Shown here piece after piece: positions 51,928 through 61,144 of a DNA stretch of 64,000 bases (positions within the stretch are counted from its first letter, which is position 1; each line of letters begins with the position of its first letter). The stretch comes from Streptomyces actinomycinicus (GTDB lineage Bacteria > Actinomycetota > Actinomycetes > Streptomycetales > Streptomycetaceae): positions 540,765 through 604,764 of the forward strand of contig NZ_JAERRK010000003.1 of the NCBI RefSeq assembly GCF_016741775.1, read 5' to 3'. The notes under the pieces were generated by a model, which did not search any database, was not told the origin of the DNA, and saw only the letters and a list, made by a program, of their open reading frames with translations. A program made the position numbers and the translations under genes.

Positions 51928-53438
51928 ACCGCACCACCCTGTCCCTGATCGCCGGCACCACCGCGCTGGCCGCCGTCACCGCGTTCGCCGCGTTCGACAC
52001 ACCGTCCGCGTCCGGTGCCGCCCCCGAGGCGGCCGCCCAGCTGCCCGTCGAGCGCACCAGCCTGCTGTGCCCGGCGCCGAGCACCTCGGACATCGCCGAC
52101 ACCTCGTACACGTCGTTCACGCCCGTCACCAAGGGCGCCGCGAGCAGCGGCAAGGCCCGGCTGGACGCGGCCACGGCACCGTCGGCGGAGGGAGCCGGCC
52201 GGCAGGACGGGGACGCCAAGGGCGGGAAGGACAAGAAGAAGGCCGGCCGGCCGGTGCTGACCCCGAAGGCTCCGGGCACGCCGGTCACCGGTGACACCTC
52301 CGGCGCCGACGCCCCCGCTCTCGTCGGCACCGCGGACGGCAGGTTCGCGCCCGGCTGGACCGTCCAGGAGACCACCGAGGTCGCCGTCGGCACCGGCCGT
52401 GGCCTCCAGGGCGTCAACTGCACCGGCGCGGACACCGAGTTCTGGTTCCCGGGCGCCAGTACGGCCACCGGCCGCACCGACTACGTCCACCTGACCAACC
52501 CCGACGACTCCGCCGCCGTCGTCGACATCGAGCTGTACGGCAAGGACGGCCCCGTCAAGTCCTCGCTGGGCGAGAACCTGACCGTCGACCCGCACGCGAG
52601 CGAGCCGGTCCTGCTCTCCACGCTCACCGACGAACGGCAGGCCGACCTCACCGTGCACGTCACCGTGCGCAGCGGGCGGGTCGGTGCGGCCGTGCAGGCC
52701 CTGGACGCCAGAACGGGCGGCGACTGGCTGGCCGCTGCCACCGACCCGGCCGGCAGCCTGGTCCTGCCCGGCATCCCGAAGGACGCCACCGACGTCCGCC
52801 TGATCGCCTTCACGCCCGCCGACGACGACGCCGACCTGAAGATCCGGCTGGCCTCGCCCGACGGCCTGATCACCCCGGCCGGCAACGAGACCCTGCACGT
52901 CAAGTCCCGTATGACCACGGCCGTCGACCTCGGCGACGTCACCCGCGGCGAGGCCGGCTCCCTCGTGCTCACCCCCAGTGACCGGACCGTCCCGGTCGTC
53001 GCGGCCCTGCGGGTCGTCCGGGGCAAGGGCGACAAGCAGGAGACGGCGTTCATCCCGGCCACCTCGGCCGTCGGTGCGCGCGCGACCTCGGCCGACAACA
53101 GCGCGAAGGGCTCGACCCTGGCCCTGACGGCCCCCACCGCCACCGCCACGGTCAAGGTCACCGCGTCGGCGGGCAGCGAGGGCGGAAGCCCGGTGACCAA
53201 GACCTACACGATCAAGTCCGGCACCACCCAGAACATCGCCGCCCCGGTCCCGTCGGGTCCGAAGGGCACCTACGCGCTCACCGTCGAGCCCGTCTCCGGC
53301 GGCCCCGTCTACGCCTCCCGCACCCTCGCCGCCACCGAGGGCGCCGTCCCGGCCTTCACCATCCAGACCCTGCCGGACGACCACGGAATGGTGGCGGTAC
53401 CGGAGACGGACGAGGACCTGTCGATACTTCAGAAGTAG
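51924..53438 (+). CDS. secreted or anchored DUF5719 protein
   Basis: 504 residues; GTG start overlapping the glycosyltransferase stop. The N-terminus is a signal peptide (LSLIAGTTALAAVTAFAAF). A Lys/Gly-rich stretch near 85-105 precedes repeated beta-rich segments; the DUF5719 pattern is in YVHLTNPDDSAAVVDIELYG and DPHASEPVLLSTL. The fixed pairing with the membrane glycosyltransferase across actinobacteria suggests a shared role, perhaps assisting polymer export or assembly. Confidence 0.88.
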   Translation: MNRTTLSLIAGTTALAAVTAFAAFDTPSASGAAPEAAAQLPVERTSLLCPAPSTSDIADTSYTSFTPVTKGAASSGKARLDAATAPSAEGAGRQDGDAKGGKDKKKAGRPVLTPKAPGTPVTGDTSGADAPALVGTADGRFAPGWTVQETTEVAVGTGRGLQGVNCTGADTEFWFPGASTATGRTDYVHLTNPDDSAAVVDIELYGKDGPVKSSLGENLTVDPHASEPVLLSTLTDERQADLTVHVTVRSGRVGAAVQALDARTGGDWLAAATDPAGSLVLPGIPKDATDVRLIAFTPADDDADLKIRLASPDGLITPAGNETLHVKSRMTTAVDLGDVTRGEAGSLVLTPSDRTVPVVAALRVVRGKGDKQETAFIPATSAVGARATSADNSAKGSTLALTAPTATATVKVTASAGSEGGSPVTKTYTIKSGTTQNIAAPVPSGPKGTYALTVEPVSGGPVYASRTLAATEGAVPAFTIQTLPDDHGMVAVPETDEDLSILQK

Positions 53439-53490
53439 ACGTCGGGGGACGGGCCACGGCACCCACGAACCCAGGGCGCCGGAAACCGGC

Positions 53491-53949
53491 CTAGTCCTCC
53501 CCGTAGCGCGGATCCACCGTCTCCGGCGTCAGCCCGAGCAACTCGGCCACCTGCTCCACGACGACCTCGTGCACCAGGGCGGCCCGCTCGTCCCGCCCCT
53601 TGGTCCGGATCTCCACCGGCCGCCGGTACACGACCACCCGGGCCGGCCGCCCGTCACGCGCGGGGACGATCCCCCCGAGCGGTACGGCCTCGTCCCCCCA
53701 CGCCACCACCTGATCGCCGCGGCCCTCCAGCCGCGGCACCTCCAGCACCTGGAAATCGATGTCGGCCAGCTGCGGCCACCGCCGTTCGAGACGCTCCACG
53801 GAGTCCTGCACCAGGTCCGCGAACACCTCGGCACGGCTGGCCGCCAGCGGCACCTGCGGAGGCGCGATCGGCCCTCGCATGCCCCGCCCGTGGCGATCAC
53901 GACGACGAGGCCCCGGTGCGGCGGCACGGGGCGGTACACGGTTGTCCAT
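53491..53949 (-). CDS. metallopeptidase-fold protein (zincin-like) with degenerate active site
   Basis: 152 residues from the ATG at 53949. It matches the small zincin-like metallopeptidase family by DSVERLERRWPQLADIDFQV, GGIVPARDGRPARVVVYRRP and the helix ALVHEVVVEQVAELLGL. Canonical members have HExxH in this helix; here it reads HEVVVE, so the second zinc His is missing. It may have lost hydrolase activity or use other ligands. Divergent from the DUF3499 gene. Confidence 0.8.
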   Translation of the reverse strand: MDNRVPPRAAAPGPRRRDRHGRGMRGPIAPPQVPLAASRAEVFADLVQDSVERLERRWPQLADIDFQVLEVPRLEGRGDQVVAWGDEAVPLGGIVPARDGRPARVVVYRRPVEIRTKGRDERAALVHEVVVEQVAELLGLTPETVDPRYGED

Positions 53950-54233
53950 CACTGGTGAAGCGTAGTCCCCGCACCCTCCGCCCGTCCGTCCCCCGCGCGG
54001 CAACCGGCCGTACGTACCCCCGTGTCGCAGGTTGACCATTCCGGCCAAGGTCTGGCTCGTTTCCGTAACCCTCCAAGACCGCCGAACACAAGGCAATTGA
54101 CGTTGTTTGTACCGACTCGTGACCCGACGCGATGGGGCCCGGAAGCCCCCGAATGGCCGTCACCGCAGGTCAGTGAGGCCCACTCGAAAGAGTGTGTGGG
54201 GCGTTTCACAGCCCGACACAGTGGAGTGACCTG

Positions 54234-54656
54234 GTGGAGAGTCGTCGCGGCCCGCTCAAGAGTGCGGTACCGTCCATCGTCGTGAGCCCTGTACGTCGCT
54301 GTTCGCGCACCGCCTGCGGCCGACCCGCCGTCGCGACGCTGACGTACGTCTACGCCGACTCGACCGCGGTCCTCGGCCCGCTCGCCACCTACGCCGAACC
54401 CCACTGCTACGACCTGTGCGCCGAGCACTCCGAGCGCCTCACCGCCCCGCGCGGGTGGGAGGTCGTCCGCCTCCTCGACGGCTCCGCGCCGGCCCGGCCC
54501 AGCGGGGACGACCTGGAAGCGCTCGCCAACGCCGTGCGCGAGGCGGCCCGCCCGCAGGAGCGCGCCGCCGAGGCCGGCGGCGGAGGCCGGGGGGCGGACC
54601 CCATGGAGGTGGCCCGTCGCGGCCACCTGAGGGTCCTGCGCTCACCGGACAACTGA
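54234..54656 (+). CDS. DUF3499 zinc-ribbon-like protein
   Basis: 140 residues. GTG start at 54234 with GGAG seven bases upstream. The DUF3499 pattern is VRRCSRTACGRPAVATLTYV, then ATYAEPHCYDLCAEHSERLT; two Cys pairs and a His (CSRTAC, CYDLCAEH) probably bind zinc. The family is restricted to actinobacteria and lies next to manB almost everywhere, yet its role is unknown. C-terminal extension is Arg/Gly-rich. Confidence 0.88.
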   Translation: MESRRGPLKSAVPSIVVSPVRRCSRTACGRPAVATLTYVYADSTAVLGPLATYAEPHCYDLCAEHSERLTAPRGWEVVRLLDGSAPARPSGDDLEALANAVREAARPQERAAEAGGGGRGADPMEVARRGHLRVLRSPDN

Positions 54657-54878
54657 CAGACCCGCGCTCCCGGACGACGGAGGGACCCGCACCCTTCGGA
54701 GCACGCAGGCCCGCCCCAGGAGCGCCACCCGACGCCACCCCCGCCAGGCGTGACGATTCGCCCCGCCCACGCGTTACGGCTGGGGACCCACCGAGTGTCC
54801 AGCCGGTGTCCGCGCACCGCGCCCTTACCCCGGACGGGTAGTTTGTGGGCACCCATAGGACTTTCAGGAGGGTTGGCC

Positions 54879-56243
54879 GTGGCTGCTGATCTGTCGCAGA
54901 TCGTGAAGGCGTACGACGTACGCGGAGTGGTCCCGGACCAGTGGGACGAGGCACTGGCCGGGCTCTTCGGCGCAGCCTTCGCGGAGGTGACGGGAGCGGC
55001 GGCCATCGTCGTCGGCCACGACATGCGGCCCTCCTCCCCGGCCCTCTCCCGCGCCTTCGCACGCGGCGCGGCGGACCGCGGCGTGGACGTCACCGAGATC
55101 GGCCTGTGCTCCACGGACCAGCTGTACTACGCCTCGGGCGCGCTGAACCTGCCCGGCGCGATGTTCACCGCCTCGCACAACCCGGCCCAGTACAACGGCA
55201 TCAAGATGTGCCGTGCGGGCGCCGCCCCCGTCGGCCAGGACACGGGCCTGGCGCAGATCCGCGAGCTGGCCGAGCGCTGGCTGGCGGAGGGCGCCCCGGA
55301 GCCGGTGGGCCGGCCGGGAACCCTCTCCTCCCGCGAGACGCTGGAGGACTACGCGGCGTACCTGCGCTCGCTGGTCGACCTGACCTCCGTCCGCCCGCTG
55401 AAGGTCGTCGTCGACGCCGGCAACGGCATGGGCGGCCACACGGTCCCCTCCGTCTTCGCCGGCCTGCCTCTGACCCTCGTCCCGATGTACTTCGAACTGG
55501 ACGGCACCTTCCCCAACCACGAGGCCAACCCGCTCGACCCGGCCAACCTCGTGGACCTGCAGAAGCGCGTCCCGGCCGAGGGCGCCGACCTCGGCATCGC
55601 CTTCGACGGCGACGCCGACCGCTGCTTCGTCGTGGACGAGAACGGCGACCCGGTCTCGCCGTCCGCGATCACCGCCCTGGTCGCCGCCCGCGAACTGGCC
55701 CGCAACGGCGGCACGGGCACGGTCATCCACAACCTGATCACGTCCCGCACGGTCCCCGAGGTCGTCCGGGAGAACGGCGGCTCCCCGGCCCGCACCCGGG
55801 TCGGCCACTCCTTCATCAAGGCGGAGATGGCCCGCACCGGCGCCATCTTCGGCGGCGAGCACTCCGCCCACTACTACTTCAAGGACTTCTGGAACGCCGA
55901 CACGGGCATGCTGGCCGCCCTGCACGTCCTCGCCGCCCTCGGCGGCCAGGACGGCCCGCTGTCCGCGCTCGTCGCGCAGTACGACCGCTACGCGGGCTCC
56001 GGCGAGATCAACTCCACCGTCGCCGACCAGACCGCCCGCCTCGCCGCGATCCGCGCCGCGTACGAGGACCGCGCCGACGTCACCCTGGACGACCTCGACG
56101 GCCTCACGGTCGCCGCCGCCGACTGGTGGTTCAACGTCCGGCCCTCCAACACCGAGCCGCTCCTGCGCCTGAACGCCGAGGCCAAGGACGAGGCGACCAT
56201 GACGAAGATCAGGGACGAAGCCCTGGCGATCATCAGGAGCTGA
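54879..56243 (+). CDS. manB: phosphomannomutase
   Basis: 454 residues from a GTG at 54879 with AGGAGG upstream. It converts mannose 6-phosphate and mannose 1-phosphate. The alpha-D-phosphohexomutase motifs are AYDVRGVVPDQWDEA, the catalytic Ser loop TASHNPAQYNGIK, the metal loop DGDADRCFVVDENG and the phosphate loop RPSNTEPLLRLNAEA. Product feeds GDP-mannose synthesis together with the pyrophosphorylase at 41426. It opens a row of same-direction genes ending with manA. Confidence 0.96.
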   Translation: MAADLSQIVKAYDVRGVVPDQWDEALAGLFGAAFAEVTGAAAIVVGHDMRPSSPALSRAFARGAADRGVDVTEIGLCSTDQLYYASGALNLPGAMFTASHNPAQYNGIKMCRAGAAPVGQDTGLAQIRELAERWLAEGAPEPVGRPGTLSSRETLEDYAAYLRSLVDLTSVRPLKVVVDAGNGMGGHTVPSVFAGLPLTLVPMYFELDGTFPNHEANPLDPANLVDLQKRVPAEGADLGIAFDGDADRCFVVDENGDPVSPSAITALVAARELARNGGTGTVIHNLITSRTVPEVVRENGGSPARTRVGHSFIKAEMARTGAIFGGEHSAHYYFKDFWNADTGMLAALHVLAALGGQDGPLSALVAQYDRYAGSGEINSTVADQTARLAAIRAAYEDRADVTLDDLDGLTVAAADWWFNVRPSNTEPLLRLNAEAKDEATMTKIRDEALAIIRS

Positions 56244-56341
56244 GCCCGACGCCGCTGAGCGCCCCCGAACCCCAGCCCCACGCCGCCGCCGGCGGTACGC
56301 TGACCAGCGGCTAGACAATCAACCCGCCGAAGGGACACCTC

Positions 56342-56512
56342 ATGCCGCTCGAAGCCGGCCTCCTGGAGATCCTCGCCTGCCCGGCCTGCCACGCCCCCCT
56401 GAAGGAGCAGGACACCGAGCTGATCTGCACCGGCCAGGACTGCGGCCTCGCCTACCCGGTCCGCGACGGCATCCCGGTCCTGCTCGTCGACGAGGCCCGC
56501 CGCCCGCAGTGA
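56342..56512 (+). CDS. Trm112-like small zinc protein
   Basis: 56 residues, overlooked by length. It has two CxxC motifs: [10 protein letters not shown] and [12 protein letters not shown], then RDGIPVLL. Trm112-like proteins bind zinc and activate methyltransferases; actinobacterial members in this position lie between manB and the sugar isomerase genes. Role here unknown. GAAGGG precedes the ATG. Confidence 0.9.
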   Translation: MPLEAGLLEILACPACHAPLKEQDTELICTGQDCGLAYPVRDGIPVLLVDEARRPQ

Positions 56513-56567
56513 CGAGGCCCGTCACCTCGTAGGACCCCAGGACACCCGGCGATCGGAGGCCCCGCCC

Positions 56568-57695
56568 ATGCTGGACGAATCGCTGCTCGACACCCCGGAG
56601 GGCCTCGCCGAGGCCGACCGCCGCGGCCTGCTGCGCGGCGCGGCGGAGGCGGGCGCCCGCGTCCGCACCGCCGCCCGGCACGCCGTCGAGGCCGGCCTCG
56701 ACAGCCTCAAGCCCGACGGCCGCCCCCGCGCCGTCCTGATCGCGGGCCCGGGCGCCGCCGCCGCCCACACCGCCGACCTCCTCGGCACCCTGGCCGGCGC
56801 GGGCAGCCCCTTCGTGCGGCTGCCCCCGAACGGAGTCGCCCCCGCCGCCGGAGCCCTGCGCTGGGACCTCCCGGGCTGGGCCGGGTCGGTGGACCTGCTG
56901 CTGATCGCCACCCCCGACGGCACCGAGCCGAGCCTCTCCCTCCTCGCCGACCAGTCCTACCGCCGGGGCTGCTCGCTCGTCGCCGTGGCCCCGCCCGGCA
57001 CCCCGCTCGCCGAGGCGGTCGCCGGCGCTCACGGCCTCTTCGTACCGATGGCGACGGCCCCGTACGACCAGGCGGAACCGCTCGCCGCGTCCTCCTCGGG
57101 CGTCTTCTGGGCGCTGCTGACCCCGCTGCTGGCGCTCCTGGACCGGATCGGCCTGATCGACGCCCCGCCGGAGGCCCTGGAGAAGATCGCCGACCGCCTG
57201 GACCACGTCGCGGAGGGCTGCGGCCCGGCCATCGCGACCTACAGCAACCCGGCCAAGACCCTCGCCGCCGAACTCGCCGACGCGCTGCCCGTGCTGTGGA
57301 CGGAAGGCGCCTCCGCCGGCCCGGCGGGCCGCCGCTTCGCCGCCGCCCTCGCCGAACTCGCCGGCCGCCCCGCCCTGGTCGCCGAACTCCCCGAGGCCCT
57401 GGCCGCGCACAACGCCCTGCTGGCAGGCCCGCTCGCCGCCAGCGCCGACCCGGACGACTTCTTCCGCGACCGCGTCGAGGAGGCACCCGCGCTGCACGCG
57501 CGCGTGGTGCTGCTCCGCGACCGCCCGCTCAGCGGCCTCACCGCCGCCCCCGCCGCCCGCGACCTGGCCCTCAGCCACGACACCCCGATCAGCGAACTCG
57601 AACCCGAGGAGGGCGGCGAACTGGAAACCCTCGCGGAACTGATCGCCGTCACGGATTTCGCCGCCGTTTACCTGGCGCTCGCTTCGGGGGCCTGA
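56568..57695 (+). CDS. SIS-domain phosphosugar isomerase-like protein
   Basis: 375 residues. It resembles bifunctional phosphoglucose/phosphomannose isomerases with two SIS domains: an N-terminal one with RAVLIAGPGAAAAHTADLL and VDLLLIATPDGTEPSLSLL, and a C-terminal one with PVLWTEGASAGPAGRRFAA. Several typical active-site residues of the PGI/PMI family are not conserved, so activity is uncertain. Lying between manB and manA it fits mannose phosphate metabolism, perhaps as regulator. Confidence 0.85.
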   Translation: MLDESLLDTPEGLAEADRRGLLRGAAEAGARVRTAARHAVEAGLDSLKPDGRPRAVLIAGPGAAAAHTADLLGTLAGAGSPFVRLPPNGVAPAAGALRWDLPGWAGSVDLLLIATPDGTEPSLSLLADQSYRRGCSLVAVAPPGTPLAEAVAGAHGLFVPMATAPYDQAEPLAASSSGVFWALLTPLLALLDRIGLIDAPPEALEKIADRLDHVAEGCGPAIATYSNPAKTLAAELADALPVLWTEGASAGPAGRRFAAALAELAGRPALVAELPEALAAHNALLAGPLAASADPDDFFRDRVEEAPALHARVVLLRDRPLSGLTAAPAARDLALSHDTPISELEPEEGGELETLAELIAVTDFAAVYLALASGA

Positions 57696-57792
57696 TCTGA
57701 CTCCTGGCCGACCGACCGCGCCGCCCACCGGCGGCGCGAGAAGAAGCGACAGCGCCGGCTGAGCCGCGTACGTACGGAGACAGAGAAGACAC

Positions 57793-58944
57793 ATGGACCG
57801 CCTCGACAACACCGTCCGCCCCTACGCCTGGGGTTCCCCCACCGCCATCCCGCACCTCCTCGGAACGGAGCCGACCGGCGAACCGCAGGCGGAGATGTGG
57901 ATGGGAGCCCACCCCGGCGCACCCTCGCGCACCGCGCGCGGAACCCTCGTCGAGGTCATCGAGGCCCACCCGGAGCAGGAACTAGGTGCCGGCGCGGTCG
58001 CCAAGTTCGGCCCGCACCTGCCGTTCCTGCTCAAGATCCTCGCCGCCGGCGCACCCCTCTCCCTCCAGGTGCACCCCGATCTGCAGCAGGCCAAGCAGGG
58101 ATACGCCGACGAGGAGCGCCGCGGCATCCCGGTCGCCGCCCCGCACCGCAACTACAAGGACGCCAACCACAAGCCCGAACTGATCTGCGCCCTCACCGAG
58201 TTCGACGGGCTGTGCGGCTTCCGCGACCCCGTCCAGAGCGCCGACCTGCTCGCCGGCCTCGGCGTCGACTCCCTCAAGCCGTACGTCGACCTGCTGCACG
58301 CCCACCCCGAGGACGCGGCCCTGCGCGAGGTCCTCACCGCGATCCTCAGCGCCGACCCCGAGGAGATGGCCCACACGGTCGCCGAGGCCACCGCCGCCTG
58401 CACCCGCCTCGGCGGCGCCTACGCCCCCTACGCCGACATCGCCCACCACTACCCGGGCGACCCCGGCGTCATCGCGGCCATGCTGCTCAACCACGTCCGC
58501 CTCCAGCCCGGCGAGGCCCTGTTCCTCGGCGCCGGCATCCCGCACGCCTACCTCAGCGGCCTCGGCGTCGAGATCATGGCCAACTCCGACAACGTCCTGC
58601 GCTGCGGCCTGACCCCCAAGCACGTCGACGTCCCCGAACTCCTGCGCGTCGTCCGCTTCGAGGCGAGTGACCCGGGCGTGCTGCGCCCCGAGGCCTCCCC
58701 GGACGGCGAGGAGGTCTACGAGACGCCGATCGACGAGTTCCGGCTCTCCCGGTACGTCCTCCCCGAGGGCGGCAGCGCCCACGACGTCACCCTCGGCACC
58801 CCGCAGATCCTGCTCTGCACGGCCGGCTCCGTCCGGGCCGGCGAGCAGGAACTGGGCGCCGGACAGTCGGTCTTCGTCCCGGCCGGCGAGAAGGCGGAGA
58901 TCTCGGGCGCGGGCACGGTCTTCCGCGCCACCGTGATCGTATGA
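57793..58944 (+). CDS. manA: mannose-6-phosphate isomerase, class I
   Basis: 383 residues. It interconverts fructose 6-phosphate and mannose 6-phosphate with a zinc ion. The type I signature is visible: LDNTVRPYAWGSPTAIPHLL at the start, FLLKILAAGAPLSLQVHPD with zinc ligands, NHKPELICALTEFDGLCGF, and the C-terminal cupin region GAGIPHAYLSGLGVEIM. It supplies mannose for the pathway served by manB. The stop codon lies inside a 31-bp tandem duplication. Confidence 0.96.
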   Translation: MDRLDNTVRPYAWGSPTAIPHLLGTEPTGEPQAEMWMGAHPGAPSRTARGTLVEVIEAHPEQELGAGAVAKFGPHLPFLLKILAAGAPLSLQVHPDLQQAKQGYADEERRGIPVAAPHRNYKDANHKPELICALTEFDGLCGFRDPVQSADLLAGLGVDSLKPYVDLLHAHPEDAALREVLTAILSADPEEMAHTVAEATAACTRLGGAYAPYADIAHHYPGDPGVIAAMLLNHVRLQPGEALFLGAGIPHAYLSGLGVEIMANSDNVLRCGLTPKHVDVPELLRVVRFEASDPGVLRPEASPDGEEVYETPIDEFRLSRYVLPEGGSAHDVTLGTPQILLCTAGSVRAGEQELGAGQSVFVPAGEKAEISGAGTVFRATVIV

Positions 58945-58994
58945 CCCGGGCTGTGGACAGCCGGTGATCATATGACCGGGGTTGTGGACACCTG
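58933..58994. repeat. 31-bp tandem duplication spanning the manA stop
   Basis: Copies at 58933-58963 and 58964-58994 start GTGATCGTATGACC and GTGATCATATGACC. The first contains the last manA codons and TGA; the second repeats them with the same stop position. Confidence 0.85.
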
Positions 58995-59116
58995 ACGCGC
59001 CGCTGCCCGGCCGGGCTGCAAGAATGGCCCACCGGCAAAGGCCGGGCAAAGCCGGGTACACGCGTGGACGGCGTGGACGTACGACGGTGACAGAGGCGAA
59101 GGGACAACGCGGACAC

Positions 59117-60097
59117 ATGAGCGCGTCAGGCGGTACCAAGGCGATCGTGGCGGCACTCGGCGCCAACCTCGCGATCGCGGCATCGAAATTCGTGGCGTTC
59201 GCGTTCAGCGGCTCCTCGTCGATGCTCGCCGAGGGCGTCCACTCGCTCGCCGACTCCGGCAACCAGTTCCTGCTCCTCGTCGGCGGCAAGAAGGCCCAGC
59301 GCGAAGCCACCCCGCAGCACCCCTTCGGGTACGGCCGCGAGCGTTACATCTACGCCTTCCTGGTCTCCATCGTCCTGTTCTCCGTCGGCGGCATGTTCGC
59401 CATCTACGAGGGCTACGAGAAGATCGTCCACCCGCACGAGGTCGAGCACTGGTACTGGCCGGTGGGCGTCCTCGTCTTCGCGATCATCGCCGAGGGCTTC
59501 TCCTTCCGCACGGCCATCAAGGAGTCGAACGAACTGCGGGGCAAGCTGTCCTGGTCGCAGTTCATCCGCCGCGCCAAGGCGCCCGAGCTGCCCGTCGTCC
59601 TGCTGGAGGACTTCGGCGCACTCATCGGTCTGGTCCTCGCCCTCTTCGGCGTCGGTGTCGCCCTGCTCACCGGCGACGGCGTCTGGGACGGCATCGGCAC
59701 GGTATGCATCGGTGTCCTGCTCGTCCTCATCGCCCTGGTCCTGGCCGCCGAGACCAAGTCGCTGCTGCTCGGCGAGGCCGCCGGCCTCGAGGACGTGAAG
59801 AAGATCGAGGCCGCGATCGTCGACGGCCGGGACGTCACCCGCATCATCCACATGCGCACCCTGCACCTCGGCCCCGAGGAACTGCTGATCGCCGCCAAGA
59901 TCGCCGTGCAGCACGACGACACCGCCGCCGAGGTGGCGAGCGCCATCAACGCCGCCGAGGCCCGCATCCGCGCGGCGGTCCCCATCGCCCGCGTCATCTA
60001 CCTCGAGCCGGACATCTACGACGAGGCCGAGGCCGCCAAGGGCCCGGACCCGGCGGCCACCCCCGGCGGCCCGAACCCCCACCCGGCCGCCCACTGA
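59117..60097 (+). CDS. cation diffusion facilitator family transporter
   Basis: 326 residues from the ATG at 59117; a GTG 30 bases upstream is an alternative start. Six membrane helices hold the transport site, with the first metal motif in AEGVHSLADSGNQFLLL and the second in LEDFGALIGLVLALF. A C-terminal cytoplasmic domain of about 120 residues includes DVTRIIHMRTLHLGPEELLI. Members export Zn, Mn, Co or Fe by proton antiport. The metal is not predictable. The Pro-rich tail is unusual. Confidence 0.92.
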   Translation: MSASGGTKAIVAALGANLAIAASKFVAFAFSGSSSMLAEGVHSLADSGNQFLLLVGGKKAQREATPQHPFGYGRERYIYAFLVSIVLFSVGGMFAIYEGYEKIVHPHEVEHWYWPVGVLVFAIIAEGFSFRTAIKESNELRGKLSWSQFIRRAKAPELPVVLLEDFGALIGLVLALFGVGVALLTGDGVWDGIGTVCIGVLLVLIALVLAAETKSLLLGEAAGLEDVKKIEAAIVDGRDVTRIIHMRTLHLGPEELLIAAKIAVQHDDTAAEVASAINAAEARIRAAVPIARVIYLEPDIYDEAEAAKGPDPAATPGGPNPHPAAH

Positions 60098-60194
60098 CGC
60101 TCCGACCCGGCCCTGCTCGACAGAGCCCTGCCCGGTACGGCGGTGTCCGGCAGGGCCCGGTGCGGCAGGGCGTCGTCCGGTACGCCGACCGCCC

Positions 60195-60872
60195 TCAGAC
60201 CGGCTGGGTCGGCCAGGGCGCGGGTGGCACCGCCGCCTTCCGCCGCCGTACCACCAGGAAGCCGATCCCCAGCCCGGCACCGGTGAGGACCATCGCCCCG
60301 CCGAGCAGCAGGGCCGTACCCAGCAGGGCCGGACCGGTACGGTCGTCCGTCACCCGTCCCTGCACGGCATCCACGGGGACGGTCCCACCGTGACCCTCGT
60401 CGAAGACACGGGAGTCCACCGAGTCGGCCCGGTGGTCGCCCATCAGGAACAGCCGGCCCTTCGGCACCTTCACGTCGTACGGCCGGCGCATGCCGTCGGC
60501 ATCGCCCCCGAAGACGTAGGGCTCCTCGACCGGCTTCCCGTTCAGCGTGACCCGCTGCTCGGTGCCGACGGTCGTGCAGCAGGCCACGCGGTCACCGCCC
60601 ACGCCGATGACCCGCTGCATGACGACACCGCTACTGCCGTAACGCCCCGGCATCGAGAACAGCACGACGTCACCCCGCCGCACCTCGCTCCCGTCCAGCC
60701 GCTGCCAGATGATGTGGTCGCCCCGCTCGTACGTCGGCGCCATGCTCTGGCTGGGCACGGTGCCCCTGCCGTACTCGCTGCGCCCGTACAGGGCGCCACC
60801 GCCGGCCAGCAGCACCCCGAGCAGCCCCACCACGAGCGCCGCGATCCCCAGTCCCCGCCCTCTACGCGCCAT
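60195..60872 (-). CDS. signal peptidase I-like protein with Lys-to-Gln change
   Basis: 225 residues. Membrane helix near the N-terminus (GIAALVVGLLGVLLAGGGALY), then the catalytic Ser box PSQSMAPTYERGD, box C GDVVLF, box D VVMQRVIGVGGDRV and box E LMGDHRADSVDSR. A second membrane helix and a basic tail follow at the C-terminus. In active bacterial type I enzymes box D has Lys (KRV) as general base, and here it is Gln. The enzyme may be inactive or rely on a different base. Divergent relationship to the upstream genes gives no functional hint. Confidence 0.88.
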   Translation of the reverse strand: MARRGRGLGIAALVVGLLGVLLAGGGALYGRSEYGRGTVPSQSMAPTYERGDHIIWQRLDGSEVRRGDVVLFSMPGRYGSSGVVMQRVIGVGGDRVACCTTVGTEQRVTLNGKPVEEPYVFGGDADGMRRPYDVKVPKGRLFLMGDHRADSVDSRVFDEGHGGTVPVDAVQGRVTDDRTGPALLGTALLLGGAMVLTGAGLGIGFLVVRRRKAAVPPAPWPTQPV

Positions 60873-61052
60873 GTCACACCCTCCCCATGCGGCCCGTCCG
60901 CGGCGCGGAGAATAGCGGCTCCCCGTGAACGCTCGGTACGGGTCGTCCCGGCGGCCCGGGGCGGTGGCGCGAGGCCGGTCCGCTCACCCCCCCCACCTCG
61001 GCTCCGGGCACCGCACCTCGGCTCGGGGCACTGCGCCTCGGCTCTCTCACAC

Positions 61053-61140
61053 CCCCTTGGCTCCCGTCACCGCAGCTCGGCTCGCTTTCACCCCTTGGCT
61101 CCTCTCACCGCAGCTCGGCTCGCTCTCGCCCCCCTCGGCT
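61053..61140. repeat. 38-bp tandem repeat, 2.3 copies
   Basis: Units at 61053-61090 and 61091-61128 start CCCCTTGGCTCC and share most positions; a partial third follows. It directly precedes the 3' end of the PTS gene on the opposite strand. Confidence 0.7.
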
Positions 61141-61144
61141 CCGC

